The notes beneath the pieces were generated by a model that saw only the letters and a program-made list of their open reading frames with translations, did no database searches and was not told the origin of the DNA. Positions 1 through 7,501 of a stretch of DNA of 18,804 nt are shown in pieces. Both the position numbers and the translations under genes were made by a program. Positions within the stretch are counted from its first letter, which is position 1. Each line of letters begins with the position of its first letter. This stretch comes from Candidatus Kaiserbacteria bacterium. Its GTDB lineage: Bacteria > Patescibacteriota > Minisyncoccia > Phycocordibacterales > UBA2100. The stretch lies in the NCBI GenBank assembly GCA_027066795.1, contig JAMONA010000005.1:1-18804 (forward strand). The letters are read 5' to 3'.

Positions 1-246
1 ACCTATGGTCGCCATGGCAAGGCTTGGTACAGTGATATTAGTGTTCTCCACTTCGGTTGATGTAGTTAAAAGAGTATCATGAGGGTGTTGTGCCAAGAGT
101 AGGCTATCTGTATATATAGCATTTGCCTGCTGCAGCTCAACCTGGGCGCTTAAGTCACTGGTAGATAAGTATATTTGTACTATGGCCGCTGTCATTAGTA
201 CTAGGAGTACGACACTTATAGATGATTCAAGTTTATTTAGCCGCAT
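1..246 (-). CDS. N-terminus of a membrane-anchored, possibly pilin/pseudopilin-like protein (partial)
   Basis: Reading the minus strand from an ATG at 246 gives 82 uninterrupted codons that run off the left edge, so the C-terminus is missing. The protein begins MRLNKLESSISVVLLVLM: a short charged stretch with an early Glu, then one hydrophobic helix (about residues 9-27), then a polar region rich in Gln, Thr and Asn with an LLLAQH segment. That layout resembles minor pilins or pseudopilins, but no clear prepilin-peptidase G/A-F-T-L-I-E site is visible, so a plain single-pass anchored protein is equally possible. It diverges from the small gene at 318. A TATACT hexamer (255-260, minus) lies 8 nt before the ATG and no Shine-Dalgarno sequence is present. 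An in-frame TTG six codons... upstream starts are open too, so the exact start is not certain. Confidence 0.6.
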   Translation of the reverse strand, partial: MRLNKLESSISVVLLVLMTAAIVQIYLSTSDLSAQVELQQANAIYTDSLLLAQHPHDTLLTTSTEVENTNITVPSLAMATIG

Positions 247-254
247 TGCATACA

Positions 255-310
255 AGTATACTCTGCCCAGAGAGGTGGTACATGTGTTTTCCACAAATAT
301 ATAGTATAGT
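255..310. promoter_or_regulatory. Divergent promoter region with two start-proximal -10 hexamers
   Basis: On the minus strand TATACT (255-260) lies 8 nt before the ATG at 246. On the plus strand TATAGT (305-310) lies 7 nt before the ATG at 318. Neither has a convincing -35 or a Shine-Dalgarno sequence. Transcripts starting the usual distance after these hexamers would begin at or next to the start codons. Confidence 0.4.
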
Positions 311-317
311 GTGTGCA

Positions 318-563
318 ATGAGTATAAAGTATAATGATATATTAGAAACAGTAGAGGACGAGGGTGTTAAGCTACAATCATACTACGGCAAGTACCTAGT
401 GAACTCTTATAAAGAGGCCTTGGAAAGGGCAGAGAGCATGGACTTTACTGGCGGAGTAAGAGAAGACGGCAAGGAGTACGGTATGCTATTTAACTCTAAA
501 GAGGAGTTCGATGACGAGGTTAAAGGTAAAGATTATCCACTGGCCATAGTGCCAATGTTTTAG
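318..563 (+). CDS. Small acidic hypothetical protein (81 aa)
   Basis: I do not recognise this protein. The open frame reaches back to an ATG at 222, but that would overlap the divergent gene and its promoter. The residues it adds look non-coding (many Cys, Tyr, Trp and Ile without a pattern). The ATG at 318, just after TATAGT with a 7-nt gap, is therefore the better start. The 81-residue product begins MSIKYNDILETVEDEG, is acidic, has no signal peptide or membrane helix and is probably cytosolic and largely helical in its first half, with a GGVREDGKEYG turn and an acidic FNSKEEFDDE segment near the end. It precedes the secreted protein at 586 by 22 nt and may be co-transcribed with it. No function can be assigned. 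Confidence 0.6.
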   Translation: MSIKYNDILETVEDEGVKLQSYYGKYLVNSYKEALERAESMDFTGGVREDGKEYGMLFNSKEEFDDEVKGKDYPLAIVPMF

Positions 564-585
564 TTTAAGTGTTAGTATATAATAT

Positions 586-1275
586 ATGCAAAAGTTAAAG
601 ACACTAACTCTATCACTAATAATAGGTTTAGCATTGGCAGGCACGGTTACAGCCGCAGCAGTATGGCAGGGCACATCATGGATAACAGACGGGGCCACAA
701 TATCAGCATCCAAGATTAAGTCGAACTTAGAGCATATGTACAACCAATTAGGTCCAAGTCATACCGCTTCCTATGCTACAAACAGTCGCTATGGGTATTT
801 TGAAGGTAGGCGACTAGACGGCACTAGAGGTTTTTATTTGGGGTATGGTGATGGGTTAGGCTTAGTTAATTTACGTTTAGATAATGCCAGCAATCTTAAT
901 ATTAGCGGTGGTAATGTTGGTATAAATACTAATACTCCCAGCAGTAAACTAGAGGTGGCTGGTAACATAGAGGCAGACAGCTATTGTGATAGGAACGGTG
1001 CAAATTGTAGTACCGCATCAAATATAGTAAGTATAGGTAGCACAGTCTCTCCTGCTTCTACATCGTGCTCTGGGTACACCCTTAGTCCATCAAATGTTGT
1101 TATCAGTGGAGGTAAGTATGGTGTTCAATATAGCTATAGTAGAGTGAGTGGTTGTACAGTATATACATATACACGTACATATAATGGCGCATGGGGTAGC
1201 TGTAGTACAGGTGCTATAGATAACTGTCCTAGTAATGGGGGTGGTGGACAAGGAGGCCAATTTGATGGAATCTAA
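586..1275 (+). CDS. Secreted surface protein with tail-fibre/adhesin-like GNVGI motif
   Basis: The 229-residue product has a clear Sec signal peptide (basic QKLK, hydrophobic core about 6-19, small residues AAA near 23-25 for cleavage). Residues 108-128 read GGNVGINTNTP followed by SKLEVAGNI. This is the short repeat unit common in phage tail-fibre and bacterial surface proteins that precedes S74-type or other C-terminal domains. No chaperone domain follows: instead the C-terminal half carries six Cys (134, 141, 161, 190, 206, 214), many Ser, Thr and Tyr, and ends in a Gly-rich run. Disulfides in an exported domain are plausible. It is probably extracellular or cell-wall exposed; the role is unknown. 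It is convergent with ung, with 12 nt of AT-rich sequence between the stop codons and no strong terminator hairpin. Confidence 0.75.
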   Translation: MQKLKTLTLSLIIGLALAGTVTAAAVWQGTSWITDGATISASKIKSNLEHMYNQLGPSHTASYATNSRYGYFEGRRLDGTRGFYLGYGDGLGLVNLRLDNASNLNISGGNVGINTNTPSSKLEVAGNIEADSYCDRNGANCSTASNIVSIGSTVSPASTSCSGYTLSPSNVVISGGKYGVQYSYSRVSGCTVYTYTRTYNGAWGSCSTGAIDNCPSNGGGGQGGQFDGI

Positions 1276-1287
1276 GGTTATTTAAAT

Positions 1288-1956
1288 TTAAAGCCATACT
1301 ATTTTGCTCAATCCGTGACTTTTTAAATACGTATTAGTTTTAGAAAATGGCCTAGAGCCAAAGAACCCTCGGTAAGCAGATAGTGGTGATGGGTGTGGAG
1401 ATTCTAGTACCAAGTGCTTATTAGTGTCTATCAGCGCCCTTTTACTCTTAGCATAGGCACCCCATAGTATAAAGACTACGTTCTCTTTCTTATCTGAGAT
1501 AGACTTAATAATATAGTCTGTGAAATCTTCCCAGCCAAAGTTTGAGTGACTTGTCGGCTGATTTTTTAGTACGGTTAGTGTCGAATTAAGCAGGAGTACT
1601 CCTTGCTCAGCCCAGTCTGTTAGGTCTGTATTAGTGCGGCTTATGGCCATGTCCGCATTAAGTTCTTTAAATATATTTACCAATGATGGAGGTGCTTTAA
1701 TTGCAGCTGGAACAGAGAAGCTAAGCCCGTGAGCTTGTCCAGGGTTGTGGTAAGGGTCTTGGCCCAATATTACAACTTTAACGTTATCAAAAGGTGCCTG
1801 AGCAAGAGCATTAAAGACTAGTTCACTGGGTGGGTATACTGTTTTGCCTTTATCGCTGTAGTCTTTACCTACTAATTTTATAGTGGTCTTAAACTCAGGG
1901 GAGTCTGTATAGCTACTAAGTACAGCTTGCCAAGACTTATCTATGTTTACTTGCAT
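1288..1956 (-). CDS. ung: Uracil-DNA glycosylase, family 1
   Basis: This enzyme removes uracil from DNA after cytosine deamination or dUMP misincorporation, starting base excision repair. The family-1 signatures are present: GQDPYH with the water-activating Asp (about residues 65-70) and HPSPLSAYRGFFG (from about 188), the DNA minor-groove loop. An LLLNSTLTV segment and a DFTDYII helix also match the family. The length of 222 residues is normal. Three in-frame ATGs lie close together at 1968, 1962 and 1956. I chose 1956 because MQVNIDKSW matches the usual N-terminus and because a TGnTATGAT extended -10 (which contains the first ATG) sits 7 nt before it. If 1968 is used the protein has 226 residues. 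It is divergent from ileS. Confidence 0.96.
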   Translation of the reverse strand: MQVNIDKSWQAVLSSYTDSPEFKTTIKLVGKDYSDKGKTVYPPSELVFNALAQAPFDNVKVVILGQDPYHNPGQAHGLSFSVPAAIKAPPSLVNIFKELNADMAISRTNTDLTDWAEQGVLLLNSTLTVLKNQPTSHSNFGWEDFTDYIIKSISDKKENVVFILWGAYAKSKRALIDTNKHLVLESPHPSPLSAYRGFFGSRPFSKTNTYLKSHGLSKIVWL

Positions 1957-1963
1957 TAGCATT

Positions 1964-1985
1964 ATCATAGCAGATTTGCTATTAT
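1964..1985. promoter_or_regulatory. Symmetric divergent extended -10 promoters of ung and ileS
   Basis: The minus strand carries TGCTATGAT (hexamer 1964-1969) for ung and the plus strand carries TGCTATTAT (hexamer 1980-1985) for ileS. Both have the extended -10 TGn motif. Their cores form an inverted repeat, ATAGCA-GATT-TGCTAT. The ileS hexamer ends 6 nt before its ATG, and the ung hexamer ends 7 nt before the third ATG. A weak TTAGCA (1956-1961) could be the ileS -35 with an 18-nt spacer. Neither gene has a Shine-Dalgarno sequence. Confidence 0.55.
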
Positions 1986-1991
1986 TCAGCG

Positions 1992-4859
1992 ATGTCTACA
2001 GAGAGAAAAATAGAGAAGACGCCTATAGCCTTAAGAGAAGAAGATGTACTTAACTTTTGGGACAAAGAGGAGATTTTTAAAAAGAGTATAGATAAGCCTG
2101 CTGGTAAGGAGAACCCAGAGGAGTTTACATTCTATGATGGTCCACCATTCGCTACTGGGTTGCCACACTACGGGCATTTGCTACAGAGTTTTGTTAAAGA
2201 TGCTGTGCCTAGGTATAAGACTATGCGTGGCTATAGAGTAGAGCGCCAGTGGGGTTGGGATTGCCACGGTTTGCCTATAGAGAATATAGTAGAGAAAGAG
2301 TTGGGGATATCCGGCAGGGATGATATACAAAAGGTAGGGATTAAGAAATTTAATGATACTTGTCGAGGAAAGATATTTGAGTATGCAGAAGTTTGGGAGA
2401 AGGTTATACCACGCATAGGGCGCTGGGTTGATATGGACAACTCATATAAGACTATGGATGTTAATTTTATGGAGAGCGAGTGGTGGGCATTTAAACAACT
2501 ATTTGATAAAGGTCTTATATATGAGAGTCACCGTACTATGCATGTGTGCCCTAGGTGTGAGACTACACTGAGCCAGAGTGAGGTTACAGAAGGGTATAAA
2601 GATATTAAAGACCTTTCTGTTACAGCAGAGTTTGAGCTGGTAGATGAACCAGGTACATTTATCTTGGCATGGACTACTACCCCATGGACACTCCCAGGTA
2701 ACGTTGCCTTGGCTGTAGGCGCAAGTATAGATTATGTAACTATAGAAAAAACAGACCAAAGCGATGGTAGGCTGGTGAGATTTATAGTAGCCAAAAAGCG
2801 TTTAGGGGAAGTATTTGGTAAAGATGAATATAAAATAATAAAAGAGTATAAGGGTGAGGAGTTAGTAGGCAAATCGTATAAGCCGTTATTTGATTATTAT
2901 GCTAACGATGACTCTCTAGAGAACAAGGAAAACGGATGGAAGATTTACTCCGCAGACTTTATCTCTGATGAGGACGGTACGGGTATTGCTCACGAGGCAC
3001 CTGCATTTGGAGCTGAGGACATGGAGCTAGCCAAGGAGGTGGGCCTGCCATTTGTACAGCATGTCGATATGGCCGGCAACTTTAAACCAGAGGTTACAGA
3101 TTTCCTCGGGCTTAATGTTAAGCCTAAAGGCGACCACATGTCTACAGACGTAGCTATGATAAAGTGGTTGGCACACAACGGCAAATTATTTAGCAAGCAA
3201 AAAATAGAGCATAGTTACCCTCACTGTTGGCGTTGTGATACTCCACTACTCAATTATGCTACTGGCAGCTGGTTTGTATCAGTAGAGAAAATTAAAGATG
3301 ACCTACTAGAATATGCTAAGGGTATTAATTGGAGTCCAAAACATATTAAAGAAGGCCGTTGGGGCAAGTGGCTAGAAGGCGCTCGTGATTGGTCAATCTC
3401 CCGCAGCCGCTTCTGGGCTAATACTATGCCTGTATGGAGGTGTGATAAGTGTGAGGCACAAGAGGTATTTGGCTCTATATCCGAGCTAAAAGCACGGAGT
3501 GGTATAGAGGTCGCGGACCTACATAAAGATGTGGTAGACGAGGTTAAGTTTAAGTGTGAGGATTGTGATGGAGAGATGAGCCGTATACCAGACGTACTAG
3601 ACACCTGGTTTAATTCAGGCTCTGTGCCATACGCGGCGCTGCATTACCCATTTGAGAATGAGGGTGAATTTAAAAAACGAGTGCCAGTAGATTTTATAGC
3701 AGAGGCTCAAGATCAGTGCCGTACATGGTTTTACTATCAGCACGTACTCTCTGGTGCATTATTTAAAGGTAGAGCATTTAATAATGTCGTAACTACAGGC
3801 ATGGTACTAGCAGAAGATGGCAAGAAGATGAGCAAGAGCCTGCAAAACTACCCAGACCCAATGTACATGATAGATAAGTATGGAGCAGATTCTATGAGGC
3901 TATATATACTTAGTAGCCCAGTGGTAAAGGCAGAGAACCTGGCATTCTCAGAGAAGGAGGTCTTAGAGCTATCTCGCAAGGTGTTTGGCAGGCTTGTTAA
4001 CGTCTATGAGTTTTATGAGCTATATGAAGGTGCAGTTAAGCATAATGACTCTGCTGACAGTGAGCATGTATTAGACAAGTGGATAATATCTCGACTACGT
4101 AAATTACACGGTGAAGTGACAGATTCTATGGAGGCTTATGAGCTGGACAAGGCAGCGAGAGGTTTTGATGAGTTTGTAGACGACTTGTCTACATGGTACC
4201 TGCGCAGGAGTCGAGACAGATTCAAAGGTGATGATGAGGCCGATAAGAAGGCGGCACTTGAGACTACTCGGTTTGTCTTGCGTAAGTTAGCTAAACTTCT
4301 TGCCCCATTTGCTCCCTTCCATGCAGATTGGCTATGGCTTAATGTGAAGAGGAGTGATGACACACAGAGCGTACACCTTACTAATTGGTGTAGCAGCCGT
4401 GACTATGACGAAGTGGCACTAGAGGAGATGGCTCAGACGAGAGTCTTAATAACTAAAGCCTTACAGGCTCGCAAAGACGCAGATGTAAATGTGCGTCAAC
4501 CTCTTGCCTCTGTCACCTTTAGGCATACAGAGATGAGTACAGAGTTGCGTGATGTTATGGCAGACGAGTTAAATGTTAAATCAGTATACTTTAGCCCAGA
4601 GGCAGACTATGAAGTGGGTCTTGACCTAAAGATAACACCCGAGTTGGCAAAAGAAGGGAGGCTAAGAGATATAATAAGAGAGATGCAAAAGGCACGTAAA
4701 GATGCAGGACTAAAGGCTGGTGAGTATAAAAGTGCTGTAGTAACAGCCTCACCAGAGGAGAAGGGTATTATAGAGGAGTTTACCGCAGACATAACTAAGC
4801 AAACATTTATAGACTCTATTACATTTGTAGAGGGTGACCTTTCTATAGAAATTATATAA
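1992..4859 (+). CDS. ileS: Isoleucyl-tRNA synthetase, eukaryote/archaeon-like type (IleS2)
   Basis: This class I synthetase charges tRNA-Ile and edits misactivated valine. Visible motifs are the HIGH-type signature PHYGH (HYGH 59-62) after YDGPPFATGLP, the GWDCHGLP motif, an editing-domain region with TTTPWTLPGN, KMSKS at 612-616, and several Cys pairs (CPRCETTL, CWRCDTPL, CDKC, CEDC). The last two pairs flank the DVLDTWFNSGS segment and probably bind zinc. The Rossmann fold is followed by an anticodon-binding helical domain and a C-terminal region. The PHYGH form and the arrangement fit the IleS2 class, best known from eukaryotes and archaea and from mupirocin-insensitive bacteria. At 955 residues it is somewhat short for that class. 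The ATG at 1992 is 6 nt after an extended -10, with no Shine-Dalgarno sequence. Confidence 0.96.
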   Translation: MSTERKIEKTPIALREEDVLNFWDKEEIFKKSIDKPAGKENPEEFTFYDGPPFATGLPHYGHLLQSFVKDAVPRYKTMRGYRVERQWGWDCHGLPIENIVEKELGISGRDDIQKVGIKKFNDTCRGKIFEYAEVWEKVIPRIGRWVDMDNSYKTMDVNFMESEWWAFKQLFDKGLIYESHRTMHVCPRCETTLSQSEVTEGYKDIKDLSVTAEFELVDEPGTFILAWTTTPWTLPGNVALAVGASIDYVTIEKTDQSDGRLVRFIVAKKRLGEVFGKDEYKIIKEYKGEELVGKSYKPLFDYYANDDSLENKENGWKIYSADFISDEDGTGIAHEAPAFGAEDMELAKEVGLPFVQHVDMAGNFKPEVTDFLGLNVKPKGDHMSTDVAMIKWLAHNGKLFSKQKIEHSYPHCWRCDTPLLNYATGSWFVSVEKIKDDLLEYAKGINWSPKHIKEGRWGKWLEGARDWSISRSRFWANTMPVWRCDKCEAQEVFGSISELKARSGIEVADLHKDVVDEVKFKCEDCDGEMSRIPDVLDTWFNSGSVPYAALHYPFENEGEFKKRVPVDFIAEAQDQCRTWFYYQHVLSGALFKGRAFNNVVTTGMVLAEDGKKMSKSLQNYPDPMYMIDKYGADSMRLYILSSPVVKAENLAFSEKEVLELSRKVFGRLVNVYEFYELYEGAVKHNDSADSEHVLDKWIISRLRKLHGEVTDSMEAYELDKAARGFDEFVDDLSTWYLRRSRDRFKGDDEADKKAALETTRFVLRKLAKLLAPFAPFHADWLWLNVKRSDDTQSVHLTNWCSSRDYDEVALEEMAQTRVLITKALQARKDADVNVRQPLASVTFRHTEMSTELRDVMADELNVKSVYFSPEADYEVGLDLKITPELAKEGRLRDIIREMQKARKDAGLKAGEYKSAVVTASPEEKGIIEEFTADITKQTFIDSITFVEGDLSIEII

Positions 4860-4860
4860 C
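4855..4860 (+). promoter_or_regulatory. Start-proximal -10 hexamer of recO (TATAAC)
   Basis: TATAAC overlaps the ileS stop codon and ends exactly 6 nt before the recO ATG at 4867. No -35 match is seen at 16-18 nt and there is no Shine-Dalgarno sequence, so a leaderless transcript is possible. Read-through from ileS cannot be excluded. Confidence 0.35.
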
Positions 4861-4866
4861 AATAAT

Positions 4867-5427
4867 ATGAGTCACAGTGTGTATACTACCGACGCTATAG
4901 TATTGCACAGGGCAACACCAGGCGAGGCAGACACAGTTTTGTGGTTGTTGACCCAAGACCTAGGACTTGTGATAGCTAAGGCACAGAGCGCACGTAAAGA
5001 GGTGTCTAAGATGAGGTCACACTTACAGACACTGTCTGTCTTAAGAGTGTCTCTCGTGCGTGGCAGGTACCAGTGGAGGGTAACTGGCACAGAGTTGCAC
5101 GCAGGTGTATTACTAGGCTCTAGTTCATCATCTCTATGTGGAGAGGCTGCGGCTGCATTTGCTCGAGTGGCTAGTTTTGTAAGAAGGATGACTGTAGTAG
5201 ACCGCTCTGTAAATTTATACGACATAGTGTTAAAGGCACATGTTGAACTCTCTGCCACAGTAGATAGCACTGACATAGTTGCTGTAGAGCTTATGGCTAT
5301 AGCAAAGATACTTGTAGAGCTTGGTTATCTAGATCAGGCAGCGTTGCCTACGAGAGTTGACTCCATCTCTTCTAAAAATAAACTGACAGCAGATGTTAAC
5401 AAGGCACTCAATGAGAGCCACCTATAG
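4867..5427 (+). CDS. recO: DNA repair protein RecO, short form
   Basis: RecO acts with RecR (and RecF) to load RecA on SSB-coated DNA. The N-terminus YTTDAIVLHRATPGEADTVL is the typical RecO OB-fold opening, followed by a QSARKEVSKMRSHLQTL region that matches the basic SARK...SKLRG...L segment of the family. A helical C-terminal part follows and ends in VNKALNESHL, a usual RecO ending, so the gene is not frameshifted. At 186 residues it is about 50-60 shorter than typical RecO, and the CxxC...CxxC zinc-finger module found in many RecO proteins is absent. Only seven nucleotides separate it from the ileS stop. RecA, SSB and FtsK are encoded in the same window. Confidence 0.9.
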   Translation: MSHSVYTTDAIVLHRATPGEADTVLWLLTQDLGLVIAKAQSARKEVSKMRSHLQTLSVLRVSLVRGRYQWRVTGTELHAGVLLGSSSSSLCGEAAAAFARVASFVRRMTVVDRSVNLYDIVLKAHVELSATVDSTDIVAVELMAIAKILVELGYLDQAALPTRVDSISSKNKLTADVNKALNESHL

Positions 5428-5442
5428 TACTAATAGCCGTGC

Positions 5443-5448
5443 TATACT
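5443..5448 (+). promoter_or_regulatory. Start-proximal -10 hexamer (TATACT) of the gene at 5455
   Basis: TATACT ends 6 nt before the ATG at 5455, in the 27-nt gap after recO. There is no recognisable -35 at 17 nt and no Shine-Dalgarno sequence. Confidence 0.35.
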
Positions 5449-5454
5449 TGTAAT

Positions 5455-7464
5455 ATGGGATCTGAAGAAGAGTATAGGCAGACTAAACGTGAGGAGTTTG
5501 GCAACGGGGGTAACATCAGCAAATTGCGCCGTCGTATGTATTCAAGAGCAAGAAAGGGCTTTTTGCCATGGCGTCATCGTCGTAATACTAATACACAAGC
5601 CGCACTAGCTAAGTCAGACTGGGAGTATGATAAAGGGGAGCCGACCAAGAAAAAAGATAACCCAAATTACCAAGGGTATACAAAGCGGGGCGTCAGTGGC
5701 TTACTAATATTTTCATTAATATTTTTTATTATCACTCTCATAGGTTCAGTTTCGTATCTATTTTTAATAAGCGGCAGTACTACAAGTAGAGAGATTGACA
5801 TATCTATAGAGGGTAGCTCTGCTGTAGCTGCCGGTGAGGTATTAGAGTTGCAGGTGCTGGTTACCAATCGTAACGATACTGCCTTAGAGTTGGCAGATTT
5901 AATAATAGAATATGCAGATGGCACTGTGTCTCCTGTAGACTTTCGCACCCCGCTGCTCGGTGAGAGGATACCACTTGGTCTTATAGAGCCACGCAGTGCA
6001 AGGAGAGGCGCTGTACGAGCTGTCATCTTCGGTAATAACGGTGATGCACAAGCAGTCAAGGTTGAGCTGCAATACCGCTTGCGTGGCTCAAGTGCCATAC
6101 ACTCAAAGAAGGTTAGCCATGCCATCATTATATCTAGTGATGCAATGGGAGTTACAATAGACTCTGACACAGAGTTGACACCAGGACAGTCAATGCCAAT
6201 GTCAGTGACTGTTAAGTCATACTCTAGTACCGTTATAAACGGTGCGTACTTAGATGCGTCTTTGCCGTTTGGATTTACTATAATAGACAGCTCACCTGCG
6301 CCAGTGGAGATAGTAGGTGATGACAGTAAAGACGTACGTTGGATAATAGGCTCATTGCGCCCAGGCGAAGAGAGGGAGGTATATATATCAGCTAGTGTAG
6401 AGGGGCAGGTTGGCGATGCACGTAGCATACAATTTACTGCTGGGTCTGGTATTAATAAAGACGGCACAAGTATAGGCTCAGACAGGAGTGTAACAATTCT
6501 AGCCTCTAGAGATTTTGTAGTGAATATTAAGCGACCATTTTTGGAGGTGTCACTTCAAGCCTATGGTGGCAACCTTAGTGACTATGCGGCTAGCTCAGGT
6601 GAAGAGCTAGAGGTTGTGGTCAAGTGGCACAACAATCTTTCAGTGCCTATTAATGATGCCTCGATTAAGGTTATTCTTGATGGGTCTGCACTAAACAAGA
6701 CACGAATAAACTCTGGGCAAGACGGCTTTTATAGGTCTGTAGACAGTCTTCTGTTATGGGATTCTAAGACTACCAGAGCAAAATTGAAAGTTATAAAACC
6801 AGGAGGCAAGGGAGAATTTAAATTTAGACTCACGCCGCTAAGTGCACAGTACCTAGAGAAGTTGCGTAAGCCGTATATCACTTTTGCAGTGCACGTCTCG
6901 GGTAAGCGGCTAAGTGAAGACGGGGTACCAGAGAGTCTTAATGAAGATGCATTATACGAAGTTAAGGTTGGCACAGACGCAAGACTTAGTGCATACGGAC
7001 TTTTCCGCTCTAGTCCATTTGGTGCACTAGGGCCGATGCCGCCTAAAGTAGAGTACGAGACTACCTACGCCGTAGTATGGGAGGTTTCTAATACTACCAG
7101 TGATATAGATGATGCTATAGTCAGGGCAGAGTTACCTCATTACGTGCGATGGGTGGGCCTAACATCACCTGCAAATGAACAAATTATATACAATAAAGTA
7201 GACCACACACTTAAATGGCACCTTGGTAAAGTTAAAGCAGGTACTGGTACTCTCAATAGAGAGCCGAGGAGTGTATCATTTGCGGTGGGCTTGGTGCCTA
7301 GCTCCTCTCAGCTCGGCTCTATACCAGAGCTAGTGCGCAATCAAGTATTTGAGGCTGTAGATAGCTATACTAAAGAGCCAATAGTATTTGATGTAGAAGC
7401 CGTAGACATTAGGATTACAGAAGATAGTGGCTTTCAGAGTGAAGACTCGATAATCACAGAGTAG
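5455..7464 (+). CDS. Large single-pass membrane protein with extracellular beta-sandwich (DUF11-like) domains
   Basis: The 669-residue product has a basic cytoplasmic N-terminal region of about 80 residues (LRRRMYSRARK, WRHRR, PTKKK), one membrane helix at about 81-106, and about 560 exported residues. The exported part looks like a chain of Ig-like or DUF11/CARDB-like beta-sandwich domains: alternating hydrophobic strands, phrases such as LELQVLVTNRNDT, MPMSVTVKSYSSTVINGAYLDASLPFG (quoted in part), WIIGSLRPGEERE, EVVVKWHNNLSVPI and TTYAVVWEVSNTT, each describing a term like 'construct with unequal sides' of DUF11 repeats. No enzyme motif and no sorting signal is visible. It lies between recO and glyS and is probably a conserved structural or envelope protein of this lineage. 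The function is unknown; assignment of fold is by eye. Confidence 0.8.
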   Translation: MGSEEEYRQTKREEFGNGGNISKLRRRMYSRARKGFLPWRHRRNTNTQAALAKSDWEYDKGEPTKKKDNPNYQGYTKRGVSGLLIFSLIFFIITLIGSVSYLFLISGSTTSREIDISIEGSSAVAAGEVLELQVLVTNRNDTALELADLIIEYADGTVSPVDFRTPLLGERIPLGLIEPRSARRGAVRAVIFGNNGDAQAVKVELQYRLRGSSAIHSKKVSHAIIISSDAMGVTIDSDTELTPGQSMPMSVTVKSYSSTVINGAYLDASLPFGFTIIDSSPAPVEIVGDDSKDVRWIIGSLRPGEEREVYISASVEGQVGDARSIQFTAGSGINKDGTSIGSDRSVTILASRDFVVNIKRPFLEVSLQAYGGNLSDYAASSGEELEVVVKWHNNLSVPINDASIKVILDGSALNKTRINSGQDGFYRSVDSLLLWDSKTTRAKLKVIKPGGKGEFKFRLTPLSAQYLEKLRKPYITFAVHVSGKRLSEDGVPESLNEDALYEVKVGTDARLSAYGLFRSSPFGALGPMPPKVEYETTYAVVWEVSNTTSDIDDAIVRAELPHYVRWVGLTSPANEQIIYNKVDHTLKWHLGKVKAGTGTLNREPRSVSFAVGLVPSSSQLGSIPELVRNQVFEAVDSYTKEPIVFDVEAVDIRITEDSGFQSEDSIITE

Positions 7465-7493
7465 TTGTTAGTTTATTATAGTTAGTTTATAGT
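7465..7493 (+). promoter_or_regulatory. glyS promoter, TTGTTA-17-TATAGT, with tandem 10-bp repeats
   Basis: TTGTTA (7465-7470) and TATAGT (7488-7493) are separated by 17 nt. The expected start of transcription is about 7500, giving a leader of about two nucleotides before the ATG at 7502. GTTAGTTTAT occurs twice (7467-7476 and 7481-7490) and TATAGTTA occurs twice (7477-7484 and 7488-7495). The repeats could be a regulatory site or chance in AT-rich DNA. Confidence 0.5.
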
Positions 7494-7501
7494 TACCAGA
7501 T

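Noticed and set aside
288..296. DnaA-box-like TTTTCCACA near the left edge
   Set aside because: It is a single imperfect match with no cluster and no dnaA or dnaN nearby, so not evidence for an origin.
222..317. N-terminal extension of the small gene at 318
   Set aside because: It would overlap the divergent gene and its promoter, and the residues look non-coding.
486..743. Open frame of 85 codons on the minus strand
   Set aside because: It overlaps the ends of two plus-strand genes, has no start signal and its product looks like a random frame.
5393..5608. Open frame across the end of recO and the start of the 5455 gene, as a possible frameshifted RecO C-terminus
   Set aside because: RecO already ends in its usual VNKALNESHL-type tail, and the translation of this frame has no Cys-pair module.
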